A program made the position numbers and the translations under genes. DNA of 8,278 bases, from contig CAYOYH010000029.1 of assembly GCA_964408165.1 (NCBI GenBank), positions 1 to 8,278 on the forward strand. Direction: 5' to 3'. The notes below the pieces were generated by a model that worked only from the letters and a program-made list of their open reading frames with translations, did no database searches and was not told the origin of the DNA. This document shows, piece by piece, positions 6,572-8,278 of this stretch. This DNA comes from CAYOYH01 sp964408165 (GTDB taxonomy: Bacteria; Patescibacteriota; Saccharimonadia; Saccharimonadales; CAYOYH01). The first letter of the stretch is position 1; the number at the start of each line of letters is the position of its first letter.

Positions 6572-8068
6572 TCATACCTCCAATTGTTTTTTTATTAATT
6601 CCTGAGCCATCTGGGGGTTAGCTTTGCCTTTGGAATTCTTCATTACCTGACCAACGAGAAAACCAATAGCTTTCATTTCACCGTTTTTTACATCGGTGGC
6701 CGCTTTTTTATTCTCAGACAGTATCTGGGTAACAATCCCCTCCATCTCCTCTTCGCCAGAGATTTGCTTCGAATTTCGCTTGTTGTAAATATCTTCTACG
6801 GAATCACCTGTTTCAACCGCATCAAACAGTACAAGCTTGGCTTGAGTCGAGTTTAATAAACCAATAGACACGTGACCGAAAAGTTCTCTTAAATGCTTTC
6901 CCGTTAACTTGCTATCCTGAACTGTCATCTTCTTTTTCTTTAACAACGCCACAACATCTACTACTAACCAGTTTGCTGCTTTTACGATTAGTTTATCGAT
7001 AACTACTTTGCCGTGGGTGACTCGCTGTTCAATAATCACTGGGTCATCAATTAATTCGACGAATATATCCATAAACGACTTGTACTTCATCAGGACAGTA
7101 ATCTGTTCCGAATTAAGCCCTTGCCCGGATAGTTTTCGCCTTAGTTCTGGTGGCAAGCTAGGCATCCCTCCGCGTATCTGCTCAATCTGCTCATCAGTTA
7201 TGGCCACCGGAGGTAAATCTGGCTCTGGAAAGTATCGGTAATCGTGTGAATCTTCTTTGGAGCGCTGGGAAATTGTTTTTTGCTTGGCGTCGTCCCAGCC
7301 ACGAGTTTCTTGGGCTATTTCTTGGCCTTTTTCCAGCAGCTCTATCTGCCTTTCAATCTCATATTCTGCAGCCTTTTCAACGGCTTTGAAAGAATTGATA
7401 TTCTTCACTTCGCTGCGAGTGCCTAGTTCTTTTGAACCCTTTTTAGCTACCGATACATTAACATCGAAACGCATGTTGCCATGGAAAAGATTAACATTAC
7501 TCACACTGGCATATTTCATCAAATAATACAGCTCCTGGGCATAGGCGCGCGCCGCTTTGGCGGAATGCATGTCGGGGTCGGAAACAATTTCCAACAACGG
7601 AGTGCCGGCGCGGTTCAAATCTACTAAAGAATAATCGGCGCCAGCCGGGTGAGTTAATTTGCCAGCGTCCTCTTCTAAATGGGCGCGGGTAATACCAACT
7701 TTTATGGTTTCGCCATTTAGCGGTACATCGACATGCCCTTTCCCAACAATCGGCTGGTCAAATTGAGTTATCTGGTAGCCTTTGGGTAAATCTGGGTAGA
7801 AATAATGTTTGCGGTCGAATTTTGAAAAGTTCGCCACTTTAGCATTTAAAGCTATCCCCGCTTTTATTGCCAGTTCCACCACCGCCTCATTAAGCACTGG
7901 CAACACCCCCGGCAAACCGAAACAAATCGGCGACACCACGGTGTTGGGTTCCTTACCAACAGCATCGTTGCTGACGGCACTAAAAAGTTTAGTCTTGGTC
8001 TTTAGCTGCACATGACATTCAATCCCAATCGTCGCCTCATATTGGCTTATAACTTCGTCGGTTAGCAT
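6572..8068 (-). CDS. gatB: Asp-tRNA(Asn)/Glu-tRNA(Gln) amidotransferase subunit B
   Basis: This 498-aa protein is full length for GatB. In the GatCAB complex GatB binds the mischarged tRNA and phosphorylates the Glu or Asp side chain with ATP; ammonia from GatA then yields Gln-tRNA or Asn-tRNA. The cradle domain has IGIECHVQLKTKTKLF (14-29), LPGVLPVLNE (52-61), HYFYPDLPKGYQITQ (88-102), HLEEDAGKL (130-138), NRAGTPLLEIVSDPD (152-166), GTRSEVKNINSFKA (216-229) and DYRYFPEPDLPP (276-287). E17, H19, E133 and E160 match the family's conserved metal/ATP-site residues. The C-terminal helical YqeY-like domain (about 345-498) ends with GFLVGQVMKNSKGKANP. The start is set by GGAGGT 5 nt upstream. No gatA or gatC lies beside it in the window; they are usual operon partners in many bacteria. 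Two small unrelated genes follow downstream. Confidence 0.99.
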   Translation of the reverse strand: MLTDEVISQYEATIGIECHVQLKTKTKLFSAVSNDAVGKEPNTVVSPICFGLPGVLPVLNEAVVELAIKAGIALNAKVANFSKFDRKHYFYPDLPKGYQITQFDQPIVGKGHVDVPLNGETIKVGITRAHLEEDAGKLTHPAGADYSLVDLNRAGTPLLEIVSDPDMHSAKAARAYAQELYYLMKYASVSNVNLFHGNMRFDVNVSVAKKGSKELGTRSEVKNINSFKAVEKAAEYEIERQIELLEKGQEIAQETRGWDDAKQKTISQRSKEDSHDYRYFPEPDLPPVAITDEQIEQIRGGMPSLPPELRRKLSGQGLNSEQITVLMKYKSFMDIFVELIDDPVIIEQRVTHGKVVIDKLIVKAANWLVVDVVALLKKKKMTVQDSKLTGKHLRELFGHVSIGLLNSTQAKLVLFDAVETGDSVEDIYNKRNSKQISGEEEMEGIVTQILSENKKAATDVKNGEMKAIGFLVGQVMKNSKGKANPQMAQELIKKQLEV

Positions 8069-8087
8069 GGACTACCTCCGAAGTTAT
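8049..8087 (-). promoter_or_regulatory. Inverted repeat enclosing the gatB ribosome-binding site and start codon
   Basis: ATAACTTCG (8049-8057) and CGAAGTTAT (8079-8087) are perfect 9-bp complements separated by 21 nt. In gatB mRNA this would present the Shine-Dalgarno and AUG in the loop, with the last Shine-Dalgarno-proximal base (8079) in the stem. The repeat is seen directly; a role in translation control is inference. Confidence 0.5.
8074..8079 (-). promoter_or_regulatory. Shine-Dalgarno of gatB
   Basis: On the minus strand GGAGGT lies 5 nt before ATG 8068-8066. It is the best-placed Shine-Dalgarno in the window, and almost all of it sits in the loop of the inverted repeat at 8049-8087. 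Confidence 0.85.
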
Positions 8088-8188
8088 GGGAGGTGGGAGG
8101 TGGTAGATAGTAGATGGTAGATGGTGTTGACTGTCGTCTGTCGTCTACTTTCCCTCTATCGTCTACCGTCTGCTGTCTACCGTCTACC
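8088..8188. repeat. Two opposing arrays of degenerate 7-bp repeats upstream of gatB
   Basis: On the plus strand, phased heptamers run GGGAGGT, GGGAGGT, GGTAGAT, AGTAGAT, GGTAGAT (8088-8122). After a 6-bp break come GACTGTC, GTCTGTC, GTCTACT (8129-8149). After a 4-bp break come CTCTATC, GTCTACC, GTCTGCT, GTCTACC, GTCTACC (8154-8188). The right-hand unit GTCTACC is the reverse complement of GGTAGAC, one base from the left-hand GGTAGAT. The arrays therefore face each other: 8102-8126 can pair with 8164-8188 with 18 Watson-Crick pairs, 6 G-U pairs and 1 mismatch if the plus strand is transcribed. It is not a CRISPR array. It may be a dispersed repeat family or a MITE-like element; I know no name for it. 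Confidence 0.85.
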
Positions 8189-8278
8189 CTCAGATAGCGA
8201 ACCTCAATTGCCGGTTCTTACGGTTGGTATATCGTGGATCCACCATATTCGATAGGAGAGGGTGTGTCTCTCGTTAGT
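8189..8278. other. Unassigned edge region upstream of gatB
   Basis: No convincing gene, tRNA or promoter is seen here apart from the palindrome at 8229-8248. On the minus strand a short open stretch entering from the right edge reads LTRDTPSPIEYGGSTIYQP and ends in TAA at 8218-8220. It could be the tail of an upstream gene, but it does not resemble the C-terminus of GatA. A second minus-strand frame is also open for 24 codons, so chance is a fair explanation. A short inverted repeat GAACC/GGTTC (8199-8217) follows that stop but lacks a T-tract. Confidence 0.3.
8229..8248. repeat. Near-perfect 20-bp palindrome
   Basis: The centre GTGGATCCAC (8234-8243) is a perfect 10-bp palindrome. With flanks ATAT on both sides it extends to 20 bp with one mismatched pair (C8233/C8244). 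This is typical of the size and symmetry of a dimeric repressor's operator, about 160-180 bp upstream of gatB, but no regulator gene is visible in the window. Confidence 0.45.

Noticed and set aside
8088..8188. CRISPR array
   Set aside because: The repeat unit is only 7 bp with no unique spacers of regular length, and no cas genes are present.
8199..8250. tRNA gene suggested by GGTTC and ATCCACCA strings
   Set aside because: No cloverleaf can be drawn: there is no T-loop TTCRANNC, no anticodon arm at the right distance, and no matching acceptor strand on either strand.

Overview
The window looks like chromosomal DNA of a Patescibacteria/CPR bacterium, most plausibly a Saccharibacteria (TM7) relative. 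This is inferred from protein style: a compact DnaE with a PDIDIDI polymerase motif, a GatB with an IECHV motif, small Lys-rich proteins, surface proteins anchored by transmembrane helices rather than LPXTG signals, and at least one gene that appears leaderless. TGA is a true stop in several genes (CAP protein, the 3-TM protein, gatB), which argues against the CPR lineages that read TGA as glycine. No 16S rRNA or other decisive marker is present.

Left part (1-2239, plus strand). The window opens on the frameshifted C-terminal tail of a DDE/rve-type transposase (1-151). A well-formed promoter (166-194) and a strong Shine-Dalgarno then lead into a 230-aa exported protein anchored at both ends, with a possible LysM-like core. 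It is closed by a clear intrinsic terminator (953-982). A second promoter sits almost on top of the next ATG and drives a CAP/SCP (YkwD-like) surface protein with C-terminal transmembrane helices. A 78-aa three-helix membrane protein follows with essentially no gap. Together these look like a small cell-envelope cluster.

Right part (2232-8068, minus strand). In transcription order this holds gatB (GatCAB amidotransferase subunit B), two small overlapping membrane/basic proteins resembling the Bacillus ytxG-ytxH pair, and dnaE (replicative DNA polymerase III alpha) with its own extended -10 promoter. dnaE and the 3-TM gene converge and overlap by 8 bp at their stops. gatC and gatA are not next to gatB within the window.

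Right edge (8069-8278). The region upstream of gatB is the most unusual non-coding part. The gatB Shine-Dalgarno and start codon lie in the loop of a perfect 9-bp inverted repeat. Directly upstream are two oppositely oriented arrays of degenerate 7-bp repeats (GGTAGAT-type and GTCTACC-type) that can fold into a 25-position hairpin. A near-perfect 20-bp palindrome lies further upstream. I see no new multi-gene system such as defence genes or CRISPR. The heptamer element and the gatB leader are the best candidates for undescribed structure.
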